A stretch of 64,000 bases of DNA from Chaenocephalus aceratus (taxonomy: Eukaryota > Chordata > Actinopteri > Perciformes > Channichthyidae), in the NCBI GenBank assembly GCA_023974075.1, contig CM043789.1, forward strand, positions 38,937,613-39,001,612. The letters are read 5' to 3'. A program made the translations under genes and the position numbers. Shown piece by piece: positions 36,604-48,074 of the stretch. Position 1 is the stretch's first letter. Each line of letters opens with the position of its first letter. The notes beneath the pieces were generated by a model. The model saw only the letters and a list, made by a program, of their open reading frames with translations, had not been told where the DNA came from and searched no databases.

Positions 36604-38193
36604 TCAGGCCGCCCGCTTCTTCTTCCTCGGCTGGTGGCTGAAAACCTGGGTCGGCTGCGCCTGAGCGGCAGCTGCCGGGACCGGAGATTTTCTTGGCCAG
36701 CTCCCTCTTACCTCGTGCCTGGGCTGGGGACCCGGGACGGGCTGCGGTCTCTGCTGCTTCGGTATTTTGAACCGAGCAGGACGTGAGACAGCTTGGGTGA
36801 AGGCCTGCCGCGGGACCATTGGAGGTGGCGGCTGGACCCTTCGGGGGAGACAGAGCTGGAGAGCCTCGTCTCCCTTCCTTTTTGACTCGCACCTCAGCTG
36901 CATTGAAGCTAGAGCGGAGCCAAATATGCCCTCGGGAACAATAGGCATGTCCAGAACATCCTCTTTTTCCCGGTCTGGAAGGTTGGTCAGGTTGAGCCAC
37001 CTGGCTCTCTCCTGTACCACCATCATTCCCAGTGCTTTTCCCGTGGCTTGGACTGCACAGCGCTGCACACGGAGGCAAATGTCCGTGATCGCTGCGATCT
37101 CGTCCCACACGGCAGGCTCAGGTCTGCTCGACATGTCCTCGCAAAGCTCCGCCTGGTAGGCGGTCAGCAGCGAGGAAACGTTGAGTGCCCTGGCGGACAA
37201 AGCTGCGGCTTTATAGGCCCATTCGGTCATCGCTGACCGGAACCGGTCTGCCTTTGCCTCGGTTGGAGGTGGGCTGCCACCAGCGGTTCCATGGGCGGCA
37301 TGCGGAGCAGGCCGAGCCTCTCCATACCGTCACAGTCCAGGGAGGAGGCACCCTGGATTGGGGCCTTGTTGCTGAAGGGACGGTCTCTCCACGAGACCGA
37401 CACCTCGTCCAGCATCTCCGGAAAGACTGAAAAGAGCTGCCTCTTCGTCCTCGCTGATTGGGGCACGTTCTTCCCCTCGTAGCGAGATCTGGAGGTCTCC
37501 TTGGCCACTTCAGGCCATGGGATGTCCAGCCTGGACGCAGCGTGGTGACACACGACACATACTTAGGACGGGCGAAGCTGGTGTGCTCTCGCCCGGGGGA
37601 GCGGACATCACTCCCGGCTTAGCAGCCTGAGCCGATGAAACGAAGATGTCATCCCCATCTGAGTCAGACAGGAGGAACTCGGAGGTATCCTCTTCGTCCT
37701 CCATGTAGTCCAACTCCAGGACATCCTCCGTGGGTGGAACCATGGTGAGGTCCAATTGGGAGCCCCAGCTTGACACAGCGCTGGGCTCCACTCTCGCGGC
37801 TCTTGCCGCCACCGGGTCCCAGCCTGAAACGGCGTGGGGCTCCGGTTCAGCAGCTGTCGCTGTTGTTGAGCCCCAGTCTGACACAGCGCGGGGCTCAATC
37901 TCTGCGGCGGACGCCACCATGTCTTGATTGCCGGACGGCGAATCAGCGGACATGAGGGGGTCCTGTCCCGACAAGCTACCTTGGCGTGCTAACCGTCGGC
38001 GGAGGCTCTTCATGGTGAAGCGGGTACAATGCCCGCACGAGCCGGGGTTATCGATAGCCTCCCGGGCGTGTTCCAGCCCGAGGCAGGACGAGCAGACCTG
38101 GTGTGAGTCTGTGCCTGAAATTTTAAACCCGCAGCCGCATAGCCGAGCCTCCGAGTCCCTGACTCCTCTGGTGTGAGGGAGAGAAGGGTCCAT
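36604..38193 (-). pseudogene. DIRS gag-like ORF, two frameshifts
   Basis: It starts at 38,193 (MDPSLPHTRGVRD). An N-terminal Cys cluster CSSCLGLEHAREAI followed by CGHC resembles the gag finger of fish DIRS elements. Next come acidic SxWG-type repeats (AVSDWGS, AVSGWDP, AVSSWGS). A shift near 37,510-37,560 enters the frame containing FPEMLDEVSVSWRDRPFS and ERLGLLRMPPMEPLVAAHL. A second shift near 37,227 enters the frame ALSARALNVSSLLTAYQAEL, ending in a basic tail QPRKKKRAA at 36,604. Structural role inferred from position and family pattern. Confidence 0.82.
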
Positions 38194-38546
38194 CTTCGAT
38201 CGCCGGGGTGTCGGCCCGGAGTGGACACGCTAGTAACAGGTACGTTACTGAGAAAAAATCTAACCTTGCCGTTAGTCCGAAAGGAAAAAAGGCGACGGTG
38301 TAGATTTTATTCTTTAAAGAATATTAACTGGTGTGTTAATACCTTTTTTATCTCCGAGTCCCTGTCTCCTCTGGTGTGAGAGAGAAAAGAGAACGTCCTC
38401 TTTACCGTGGTGTCGGTGTCGAGGGAAGAACAAACTAGCAACAGGTATGTTACTGGCTTGAAGAAAAAAATCAAACCTTACCGTTATTTCGACAGAAAGA
38501 ACGGCGAGGCAGATTCCAATATTAACTGGTGTGTTAATATTGCTCA
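38151..38546 (-). repeat. Tandem duplication (203-bp period) of DIRS leader
   Basis: CCGAGTCCCTGACTCCTCTG at 38,151 recurs with one change at 38,354. The units continue with shared TGTTACTG-, ACCTTACCGTTA- and ATTAACTGGTGTGTTAATA-type phrases. The inner unit contains the gag start codon; the outer unit has lost it. Confidence 0.85.
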
Positions 38547-38639
38547 ATCTTCTTGCAAAGCAAAAAAGTAACCGGCAAGCACCCGTTGACCGAATGTTAG
38601 CTTGGGTTCAGTCTGTGGACCGTTAAGCCCGGTTACTGA

Positions 38640-38851
38640 TAAAACGAGATGTGCTCTGAAGCAAGAAGAGGTGTTTGAAAGACGCTGCGTGGTAGCGCAA
38701 GCTACTTAAAGGGTGGGTGGATTCCCTGACGTTAACGTCAAGATCACCAGCCAATCAGGATTGGCGTAATGAGATTGATGCTTCTGTTTGCATACGCGTT
38801 GAGGCGCATCCCATAGTGAGACATCGAACGGAGTGTTATGAATGAGAACTA
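38640..38851. repeat. Right inverted terminal repeat of DIRS
   Basis: Inverse counterpart of the left repeat; ends with GAATGAGAACTA at about 38,851. Its outer segment is unique to this end and recurs in the internal complementary region. Confidence 0.9.
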
Positions 38852-38859
38852 TTTCATCT

Positions 38860-40790
38860 TTCAATCTCTGACACATCCTGAAAGCCATCGTGAGCGTATC
38901 CCTTTTATCTTCATGATACAAAGATACGCTGTCACTCCAAATCCTCTAATTTCTTGATTAATGATCCCCACGGCGACAGCATTAAACACACGTCTAACTG
39001 TCTACATAACCTCTGTAAAAAATGAAATTGAATAAATGAACACATGCTGTGTGTTTGTGGTTACTAAACACACTCCGACACACTGTGAAGCGCTCCTTTC
39101 CTGACAGCTGAACAAAAGCTGCTCTGTTTGAAACAAAACATCACAATGTGCAAGAGGCCCCAGACTTCATTTGGCTTTCCCCCAAGCTCTCCAATGGCTC
39201 ATCAAAGTGAGAATAAGGAAGGAAATCCACCGTGGTTTCTCAGCTTTTAAAACGTTCTTTGAAAAATTGCCATCTTTTTTCTATTTTTATTTTATTTGGG
39301 GTTTTAGTGTGAAGACGAGATAAAGAAACATATCAGCCGTGCTATTAAAAAGTGTCAAAATCACGTCTTTTGAATATGTGCAAGACAGAGAAGACACAAA
39401 TGGATGTCTTGTGAAACTGCAAAAGAAACAAATCATTTGTCCACATTCAAGGCCTATCTTTATCTATAACAAGAACATCCACACCCCATCTGGAGTTAAT
39501 ACCGCTTGGCAAAAGAGAGGTTCTGACAACAGACTGCCAAACACCTTAGGGTGGAGCTGATGAATCAAGACAAGTTTGTTAATGTATCATGTCCCTGGGT
39601 GGGTGGGAGGCGTCTGGCCAGTCAAGCAGGGAGTTAGGCACGCCAAGGTCCCTGGATGGCAGCATGACAGACGGGGGGGGGGTGGCTGGACGAGGTGCCT
39701 GGGAACCTTGCTCTAAGAGGATGACAGCTCTATAAGTCAGGCCCTGATAAAGCAGTCAGGAGTGACAATCTCTGGGCCCCAGCCAGTGCAGCGTCCGTCC
39801 TGCTCAGATAAAGTCCGACAGGCCATCGATCAGTCCGGAGACAGAGAGCTGGACCCATGCTCTCCTGCCTCAATGGAAACAACTCAATGACCAGCCGCTG
39901 AAGGAATGCACGGAGCCTCTTGAGAGACAAACAAAGATGGCTGTGAACCATCTCTGTAGGAATCATGCATAGAGATTAGTGGGAGTGTGCGACGCGTAGC
40001 TTGTTAAGAGGTGGAGGTGCCACGTCTCCAAGTGAAAGGGTGGAGATGGAGGTTGACAATAGCGTTTGACACGGCACGTCTCCCGCTAAGAGGACCACCG
40101 CGGCTGCAGACAGCGGGCAAACACGAGAGAACCTGATACATAATGGGAAAGCAATAGCCATGGAAAACTGCACATTTCACACAATAAATTCCACATGTCA
40201 AGCCTGCGCGAAAGGCAGACAATGCCAGCGTCACAAGGAATAGAAAGAAATACCATCCTTCCCTATAGGATGTGTGGAACAACATGTTACACATCTTCAG
40301 ATAGAAAGGAGATGTGATTTCAGATAAAGCCACAGGATCGGTGCCACATACACAAAAAACAATTTTGAACGGTAAAAAGAAATACACAGGACTGTAAATG
40401 TAATTATTCAGTGCAAACATCTTCACCTAGAAAAGCCACTTCACTGCTTCCTCTTACCCATTCAGCTTTTTATCATGGTCTTAAGTCAGGAACTTATCAG
40501 TGTGTGGCTCATGGGAAAATACAAACCAATTTCAAACGAACCAACAATGATTTCCCTCTTATGTTTACTCAGAATTAGCCGGTTTCGAGTTTTACGTGAC
40601 ATAAGTAAGCAAACACAAAAAAGGCATATGCATTTTTTTTAAACCCTTACATAAATTAGCTCATTGTTTCCCTGTGTTTACAGTGGCTGCTAAATGTTTT
40701 GATAAGGTGTGGAAACTGTGAGTGTGTGGCTGTTTAAATATCCATGCATCTGGTGTATGTTATTGAAAATAATATTACACTTGTTTTTGA
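38860..40790. other. No supported gene
   Basis: Only chance frames (up to 140 codons at 40,426-40,004 minus, hydrophobic, no homology recognised). A G-rich run lies near 39,674. Confidence 0.4.
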
Positions 40791-40796
40791 AAGATT

Positions 40797-41300
40797 AAGG
40801 AAAAGTTCAACATTTTGTAATATACTTTCTCATGAAAATTAGATTAGAAGATCCATGCCAGTCTCATGTAGTCCACCAAGGCTATCTAATTAAATGTGCA
40901 GCTACAGCCATGAGATCGTTAGCTTAGCTTAGCATAAAGACTGAAAATAGGAAAAAACAGTTACTCACAGTCCAAAGTATTGCACTCATAATAATACGCT
41001 TCTGACTAAACCATACCCCCGATCTGATCGCAAAAAGGGTATCAATGTCCATCTAGGCAATTTTTTTAAATGATGACTGACATTTTGTAGCCTGGAGACT
41101 TATTGCATTTTCTATTTCAGACATGTATGTTTGACTGTTGGGCAACTGATACATCTCAGCTTCTCGCCGAAGTTTAATAGCCAGTCCTAGTTCATTCTAG
41201 AGGTGCTGGGAGGTGAATGTTGTACATTTCAACAGGATAGCTATTTACCGGTTTCCTGTATTTATGCTAACCTAAGCTAACCAGATGTGGATTGTATAGC
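40797..41300. repeat. Fish dispersed repeat (TTAGCTTAGCATAAAGACTG type)
   Basis: The phrases AAGTTCAACATTTTG, CTACAGCCATGAGATCGTTA and GTTAGCTTAGCTTAGCATAA at 40,805-40,942 match from memory a common non-coding teleost repeat. Near 41,265-41,282 an inverted TTTATGCTAACCTAAGCTAA occurs. The ends are approximate. Confidence 0.45.
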
Positions 41301-42900
41301 TTTATATTAACGTTATAAGAGTGGTATTAAGTTTATCATCTCACTCCTGGCTAGATAGCAATCAAAACATATCTCCCAAATAAACAACTATTCCATAAGC
41401 AATGATATCAGGCCAATACACAGTGTGATAACTCTGGGTACGGGTATAAGGTATGGTGTTTTCAGCTAGCCTAGCTTCTCTGTTAGCTCTCTGGTATCAA
41501 CACTTTCTATTGAGTCCTAGCCATGCATTTCCTAGGACGACATGTTTATTATTTTACCATCAACCTCTATGGTCACCTTCAGAGGTGATTGTGCCCATTG
41601 TAGAGCGGTACAATGCTTCGGAGTCACACCTCCATCAGAAATAGCAACTTGTCCTCATTTAGGAGTCAAATGCCAACAGCAAGGGAACAGCATTCCTGTG
41701 AAACAATAGCATTCCAGGGTCGTATCTCAGGACTCTCAATGATGCTGTGCTTAAATGTTATTCTATAAGCAACCTTTAATCATGCCCCTAGAAAAGCTTC
41801 AACTTGGCAGACAAGTAAAGTGTGAAGGACATGCTATTTCAAAGAATTAAATTATTTTCTTCGGCTGAGATTGCCATGCCTCATCTCCTTCCCTTAGGAT
41901 ACAAACACTTTTCTTCATCAGATCGTGTTCAAACACTTATTTAATTACAGCATAACACATAGAGGTGGTTGGACTGGCAATCCCTCACACAAAGCAAGGC
42001 AGCGGAATAAATGACTGGAAGGTTTGCTTTGGAAATATCTCAACGACAACATGCTACAGCAAAACTGCCGCATGGAAACCATTGCAGGCAAGTCAGTGAA
42101 ATTAAAATGGACTATCCATTAAACTCACACACAGAATATAGTGTGGAAAACATGTTTTAGGAGGGGAAATGACATCAGTGAAACTCAGAAAAGTGTCCTA
42201 ATAGATACTGTCTTTCTCTCTGCAGGTGCTAGCTAAAAAGAGTGAACGTTCAGGCAGGTTGTTGAAGTTGCCAAAGTGATATTTTTCCTGTGACTGAGGT
42301 AGGTTAGGCAACAGCTGTTTATCATGAGCAAGACAATCTGCCTTCTTGCCCTTTATACTGTAGCGTGACACTACAGGGAAGACTGTTGCGTCTTCTGTAT
42401 GAGCAAGAGTACATCCTGTTGCTCAAGAGACATGAATGAGGAAGACATTTTTAAAAAAAAGTAGTCGAAAGGATTAGACAAGAAGAAGAGCAGCAGCATG
42501 TCTCTCAAAATGACATCACCAATACTGCAGGCCCATTCACAAATCACTTTTCATTTAGAGCTATGCTAACTCCATCATTCATCGTTAAATGCACGGAAAG
42601 ATGAATGTATGAGCATGCTGCACTGCTCGGACCCTGGGAAGGTTGCAGGCGGTGTCCTGGCAGAGGATCACACAAAGGTAAAGGCTGTTCTTCCATCTGA
42701 TAGGCTTCAGGTTGTCTGCCAAGGCCGGCTACCTGCAGAAGAAAGGTTTGGCTAATATCCAGCTGTCACCGGGTTTTTAGTTCATCTTGCCTGAGGGAAC
42801 ATCTGTCCCTCTCATTGAACTGAATCCAAAGTCTCATTAAGGCCTTTTTAGAGTAGAGGTTTGGTCTCTTTCTGGAAGTAAAATATTCCCTGAATGTCTA
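41301..42900. other. No supported gene
   Basis: Nothing recognised on either strand. Confidence 0.4.
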
Positions 42901-42904
42901 AACA

Positions 42905-43271
42905 AAGCATTACATTTTATTTAACTGACACTTTTATCCCAAAGTGAGTTACAATAAGCATTCAACCAGGAAGAAACCAAACGACTGCATACTGCAGGTA
43001 CGTACTGTACGCTGTCAGTAAGCCAAACCACTGCATTGGCTTCAGGTAAGCCAATCCTTCTGAAGTGCCACGTACAAAAGACATCATTCATTTTCTTTGC
43101 CACGGTGCAGTCGAAACAGGTGGGTTTTTGCAGTCTGCAACGAAAGATGTGTAGACGTTCTTCATACCTGTTATCAATGGGGAGCTCGTTCCACCATTTT
43201 AGAACCAAAAAAGAAACCATACCACATAACAAGCCTATAGGTTTGGCGTGAAACACAAAAGCATTATTCAC
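42905..43271 (-). mobile_element. L2-like LINE tail, degenerate copy 2
   Basis: The minus strand gives KWWNELPIDNRYEERLHIFR, a diverged match to RWWNELPIDIRTAESLHTFR of the copy at 1.3 kb. Towards 42,905 the tail TCACTTTGGGATAAAAG and AAATAAAATGTAATG follow. Internal gaps and stops show age. Confidence 0.8.
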
Positions 43272-45279
43272 TGTTAGTGGCAGTAAAACTGAGACTTCAC
43301 AATGTCTGCACTACATTTTATTTGTCCCAATTGTTCATCGGTTTCTTCACAACATTCCAGCCTGCAGTGCAGCATCTGTCTATAGACTATCTATTCACAA
43401 CCTGCGGGGTTTTCAGCCATTGTTAACCTGAAGCCACGGTGACTGGAGGATAAAGCCCCCCGTAAAGTCTTCTCAACACACTCATACCTGATGCTGCACG
43501 CTAACAATGAAATGCAGATTCCTCTAGCCTCCAGCCAGGAAGGCTGCTGGCGCACAGGGAGCATCCTTTGTAAGGTATTTGACAACATTTATCAGAAAAG
43601 ACACATTTTACTGCCGTGCTGTTTCCCCCCCCTCATTTTACAGTTTTCTTGTGTAGTTCAAAGACCCCCAAGGGTCCAGTATGTTAATGAATAATCCAGT
43701 CTAATTACATTAATTGTAAGGTTACTAGTTAGAGATGTTAGAGGTGAAAGGGTAATGGTACAGCAAGTCACACAATAATGTGTGCTTCTGAATCTGGTGG
43801 GAAAAACAAATCTTAATTTATTTGGCATTTTTGGTAAAACACTTAATTTAATGTTTGCCAAGAATTTATGAGAAAATTGAAACCACTTTCATGTTTGGCC
43901 ATTAAATATGAATCCACTGCCAGCAGCGAGTACACTTAGCTTAGCAGAAAGAGGGCTTCCTTTCCGAAGGTATCACAATGAATACAGCAGCACCTCAAAA
44001 GCTTGATAATTCACACATGACACCTTATTTGTTTGATTTGTACAAAAGGTGTTAAAAACAATAGATGTATGTTGAGGAGGTTATGAGCTGTACTATTTAT
44101 GGGTCTGGTAACAAAGGTTTCTGGGCAAAACTCTACGAAGTACTTGCTTTTGTTGTTTTAGGCAGATTTTGCAACATTAAGACAAAGTCAGGGTAGCTGT
44201 TTCACCATATTCCCAGTCTTTAAAATAAGCTCGACACAAAGTGTAAAGCTTTACTCAACAGACAGATAAGACAGTGGTATTGATCTATTGAAATAAGCAT
44301 ATTTCCTCAATTAACAAACTGTTTCTTCCACTGTGCTGGCTGTTGCCTTTTCTCTGTACTCTTTTCTTTCTTCCCGGTTCAAGATAGATAGAGGACCTCG
44401 GGGAATATGGATCAAATAAACCTGTTCCAGCTCGTCTAACTTGTGGCTGATGGCCTATGTTACTTCCATCTGCTTTTTAAAGCAGGATATAGAACCTGGA
44501 GATTGATATTTAATATGAATGAACGTGATGGCGGTAGAACAATGCAACGAGAGGTGCGAAGGACATCGTACCATAAAGAACTGGCCAAACCACACTTACA
44601 TTTCAAGACTTACGGTTGAGTTGTTCACAAGCCCCCGCATTACTATTCATGCCACATACCAAGTGTACTCCCTTGTTCAAAGAATTACACTCCCTACATC
44701 AACTTTTCATTAAATATACATAAATCCAACATGGTTTAATAAAGTGGACTACAGTGAATCTGCCTTAAAATGTGGGATGATAAATACTCAATCTATATGT
44801 AAATATGAGCATTGGGAGGGCAAAAAATCAAAACGTAGGAAAAATGCATTAGCCGTCGTATTTGATCAGCGCCCCCAGGAGCTGAAGTTAGGATTTTTAA
44901 TGGAATCTGAGGAGGAGAGAGTGTCAGAGGCGAGGCAGGGAGGTGAGACTATGAAAGTGCTCACAGGAGAGCCGGCTATCTGAGAGGACGCCGGATAACA
45001 GAACGGACCTGAAAGATTACTCGCGCTGAGTGGAAATGGATTTATTGCATTTGGAGGTCTCAGCAGCTTTTCTGCACTCCCACAATCACAAAAGAAGAAG
45101 AAAAAGTCATGGTTTACGTCAAATAAAAAATAACTTTCTCGTTTTCACTCAAAACAGTGTCTGTTATGGCTCACAGCAGGTTGAACCAAAGCAACTGAAA
45201 ACCTTCCAAGTTTAAAATCTTAAAATGTGGTAAAGTTAAAGTAAAAGTACTTTTCAACAATTTTAGGATATTTTACTAC
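43272..45279. other. No supported gene
   Basis: AT-rich; short frames only. Confidence 0.4.
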
Positions 45280-45283
45280 TTAA

Positions 45284-45652
45284 AGGTGGGGTAGGTAAGT
45301 TTCAGAAACCGGCTCGAGATACACTTTTTGTTATATTCCATGGAATGCTCTTAACATCCCGATAGCAATGAATAATACATGAAATGCTTTGACAATAAAT
45401 ACTTTTTTTTTTTAAACGTCATCTGTGGAAGCCGTGCTGTAAAAAGCAAGACCAATCATTTTAGCCGGCCCTGCTAAAATAACTGGATGGCCTACCTGCC
45501 TGTCAGCCTTCCATCTGTGCACAAACTTATCTCGTGTCCTCATTGGTCATGTGCGCGTTCGTGTGTGTTGGAGGAGGGGCTCTGTGAGAAGTCTGAAGGA
45601 AGGGGTACTTTCAAATTCTAGCACACCGAGCTGTTTCTCCATACCTACCTTA
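45284..45652. mobile_element. TTAA-flanked MITE, AGGTGGGGTAGG family, copy A
   Basis: It begins AGGTGGGGTAGGTAAGTTTC directly after TTAA (45,280-45,283). It shares GCTCTTAACATCCCGATAGC and GTGTGTTGGAGGAGGGGCTC with the other copies. The right end is decayed (CTACCT before TTAAA) and has lost several bases. Confidence 0.8.
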
Positions 45653-46882
45653 AAAACCTATGGCACTAGCTTCCATCGATCATTGTCATGATCTTATTTT
45701 TACTATCCAGCAAAGGGTTAAAGATACAAGATGCACTGTTTTCCTAAATGCTAGAGTTACTTTGCTTTATGCTTGCAACAACAATGCTAACATGCTAACG
45801 TTTCACAGGTCTGACTGTTACCAGGTTCACATCTTAGCTTTGCGTGTAAGCATTGATGTATTAACATTTTCTAATTAGCATGCAGGTACTTTTAATCCAA
45901 AGTAGGCTATTGGACATTGTGGACATGATATTGACACTTACTGAAAAGTCGGAGAATCATCAATTCCAATATGAATTGAATCAATGGCAATACATCCCAT
46001 CGTGGTCAAAAGCACAAATTGAACTTAAAGCATCAAAATGTTGTGGTCAAAACATTGAATAGCCAAGGCAAACGAGCCCAGATAATGAAACATCTATGGA
46101 GTCCTATTAGGCATGGCTATCTACAGGGTGTGTGTGCATGTCCCCCATCTGTCTTTAACAGGGTGTAGAGCAGTAAAGGATGGCGATATGTGCCATGCAG
46201 CTCGGTATGAATCATGGACATTCACACATAGTGATTAGTGCCAAATTACGGTCCACACGGGGACCTGCATGAAGTGCTTGCAGATGCCTGTCTTTTGCTA
46301 TGGCGTCAAACATTTAATCCCCCAAACTATAGTTTAACAACTTTGGAACAATTTATTTACGTCTTGTAAAACAGAGGCTTGAAGATCGCGGGACAAATTG
46401 CCCAATAGCTTAAGAGAGTGGTGCTCTGATGGCATCACCGTCACAAGAAGAAAGACGTCTAACCGGCTACATATCAATGACTAATTTCATGCTGCACATA
46501 TGTATTGAAACTGAGTAAAAACACCTATGCTTCATTTCAGATTCCAAACAAGTCAGGCTGCATCCCTTTTGTAATTCCCTGCTGAATCTTAGATTGAATA
46601 TCTCACCATTTAAAACGCATACAGGTGCTGTAAATCAGACTTGAAATAACCTTACCTTAAGTGCATCATGTTCGCACGTTGGAGATTTAGTGAGATGCTC
46701 TGTGGGTGAGCTGTACATTCGTATATCATAAACATATGACCTTAAGATCTAAATGCTGGTAAGTTTACTAAATGCTGTCTGTAGGATATAAAACTGTTTT
46801 ATAATGACAGGAATAATAAAGAGGAGGAAGGAAATAGGCATAGGCCTACTTGAGCCTTGATAGTGATAGTTACTGTAGTTAC
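45653..46882. other. No supported gene
   Basis: Nothing recognised. Confidence 0.4.
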
Positions 46883-46886
46883 TTAA

Positions 46887-47245
46887 AGGGGCACAATTGT
46901 GCTAATTTTCAGGTTCATATTTGTATGTTGTGTGTCTGTCTCTACTGACATGTCTCCACGATTTAATGTTTCAAAACGCTCTTTATTTCTCTCATACTGC
47001 CTGTGCTGCAGCAGCTCTTTTCACCCTCTGTCTGAAACCAGAGCCCAGTCTGCTCTGATTGGTTAGCTGGACGGCTCTGTCGTGATTGGTCAACTGCTTA
47101 GAGATTGTCCCACCCCTTAAACGTTTGTAGCGCTAGAGTAGAGTAACTCCCTCTGTGAACTTGGGATTTGAGCCTTTGCAGACCATTTACATGCACACAA
47201 ACCTATATAACACCAGGAAATCCTAAAGAGGCATACTAGGCCCCC
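46887..47245. mobile_element. TTAA-flanked MITE, GCCCTATTATGC family, copy 2
   Basis: TTAA on both sides (46,883-46,886 and 47,246-47,249). It shares CTCATACTGCCTGTGC, the GAGCCCAGTCTGCTCTGATT block and CCATTTACATGCACA with the copy at 18,442-18,899. It is about 100 bp shorter, lacking part of the region before the last block. Confidence 0.8.
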
Positions 47246-47566
47246 TTAAGTGCCCTTGCCTTATAACTCGGATGCACACACGGGGGCGCCCCCAGGGATT
47301 TTGGGCCCATGAAAATATATCACATTGGGCCCCACCACCAGGCACAGGTGGCCGGAGGTTCCCCACCCCTGCTTTAATATAATAACATTAGTATTAATAT
47401 CATAACCAAAATGTCGGTGATTAACATTTTGTTACAGACTGATCACTCAATGATTCAAACTGTCCATCAACCTAAATAGACTAAAAGCAGTTTTTTGTTT
47501 CATATAGATCATTGGCTATGTGGGAAAATACTGTGTTTGAAATTTAAATTAAATGTTAGCTTTTTG

Positions 47567-47590
47567 TTATATATATATATATATATATTG
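47567..47590 (+). repeat. (AT)n microsatellite
   Basis: An uninterrupted AT run. Directly after it, TTGTATTCCAG and an open frame to 47,765 look like an acceptor and exon, but no partner was found. Confidence 0.85.
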
Positions 47591-47799
47591 TATTCCAGTC
47601 TCCCTTCAGATGTTAAGTGGCATGTCATTCGACACAATGCTGCTCACCTCCTTCAGTTGGGAGAAAAGCTGGTTCAGGTTCAGCCTTATGGGGGGACAGG
47701 GCTGCTGAGCCTAAAGATGGATCTGTTGGACCTGGCACCAGGGGGAGGGACAACTGATTTAGTATGAATAGGCGTTAAAAATGTGCCTGCATTTATTAA

Positions 47800-48070
47800 A
47801 GGTAGTTAGGTAAGAATGGAGAAAACCAGCTCGAGTGCCTAGAATTGAAAATACACAACCGAAAAAATCTGCCCCTTCCTTACAGAGCCCCTCCTCTAAC
47901 ACACACGAACGCGCACATGACCAATGAGGGCACGAGATAAATTGTGTGCACAGAGTAAGGCTGACAGGCAGGTAGGCCATCCAGTTACTTTAGCCGGGCA
48001 GGCTAAAATGATTGGTCGTGCTTTTTACAGCCCCACAGCTTCCACAGATGACTTTTTTTTTGACAACGTT
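47800..48070. mobile_element. AGGTGGGGTAGG-family MITE, copy B, truncated
   Basis: It follows TTAA (47,796-47,799) with AGGTAGTTAGGTAAG, then ACACACGAACGCGCACATGA, CTGACAGGCAGGTAGGCCAT and the AAGCACGACC complement. The far third, including the terminal repeat, is missing after about 48,070. Confidence 0.75.
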
Positions 48071-48074
48071 TCAC

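Larger units (their letters stand above)
32838..38851 (-). mobile_element. DIRS-type tyrosine-recombinase retrotransposon, near complete
   Basis: A 6.0 kb element reading on the minus strand: leader, gag, RT/RNase H, tyrosine recombinase. Inverted terminal repeats lie at about 32,885-33,060 and 38,645-38,825. An internal complementary region at about 33,090-33,175 joins the complements of both termini, as known for DIRS-1. There is no integrase and no LTR. Several frameshifts make this copy inactive. Confidence 0.92.

Noticed and set aside
40004..40426. 140-codon hydrophobic minus-strand ORF
   Set aside because: No membrane-protein pattern with proper start, no splice context, unrecognised; probably chance.
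47281..47375. Additional hAT fragment (GGGGGCGCCCCC and GGTTCCCCACCCCTG phrases)
   Set aside because: Phrases look familiar from fish repeats, but no matching second end or target duplication was found.
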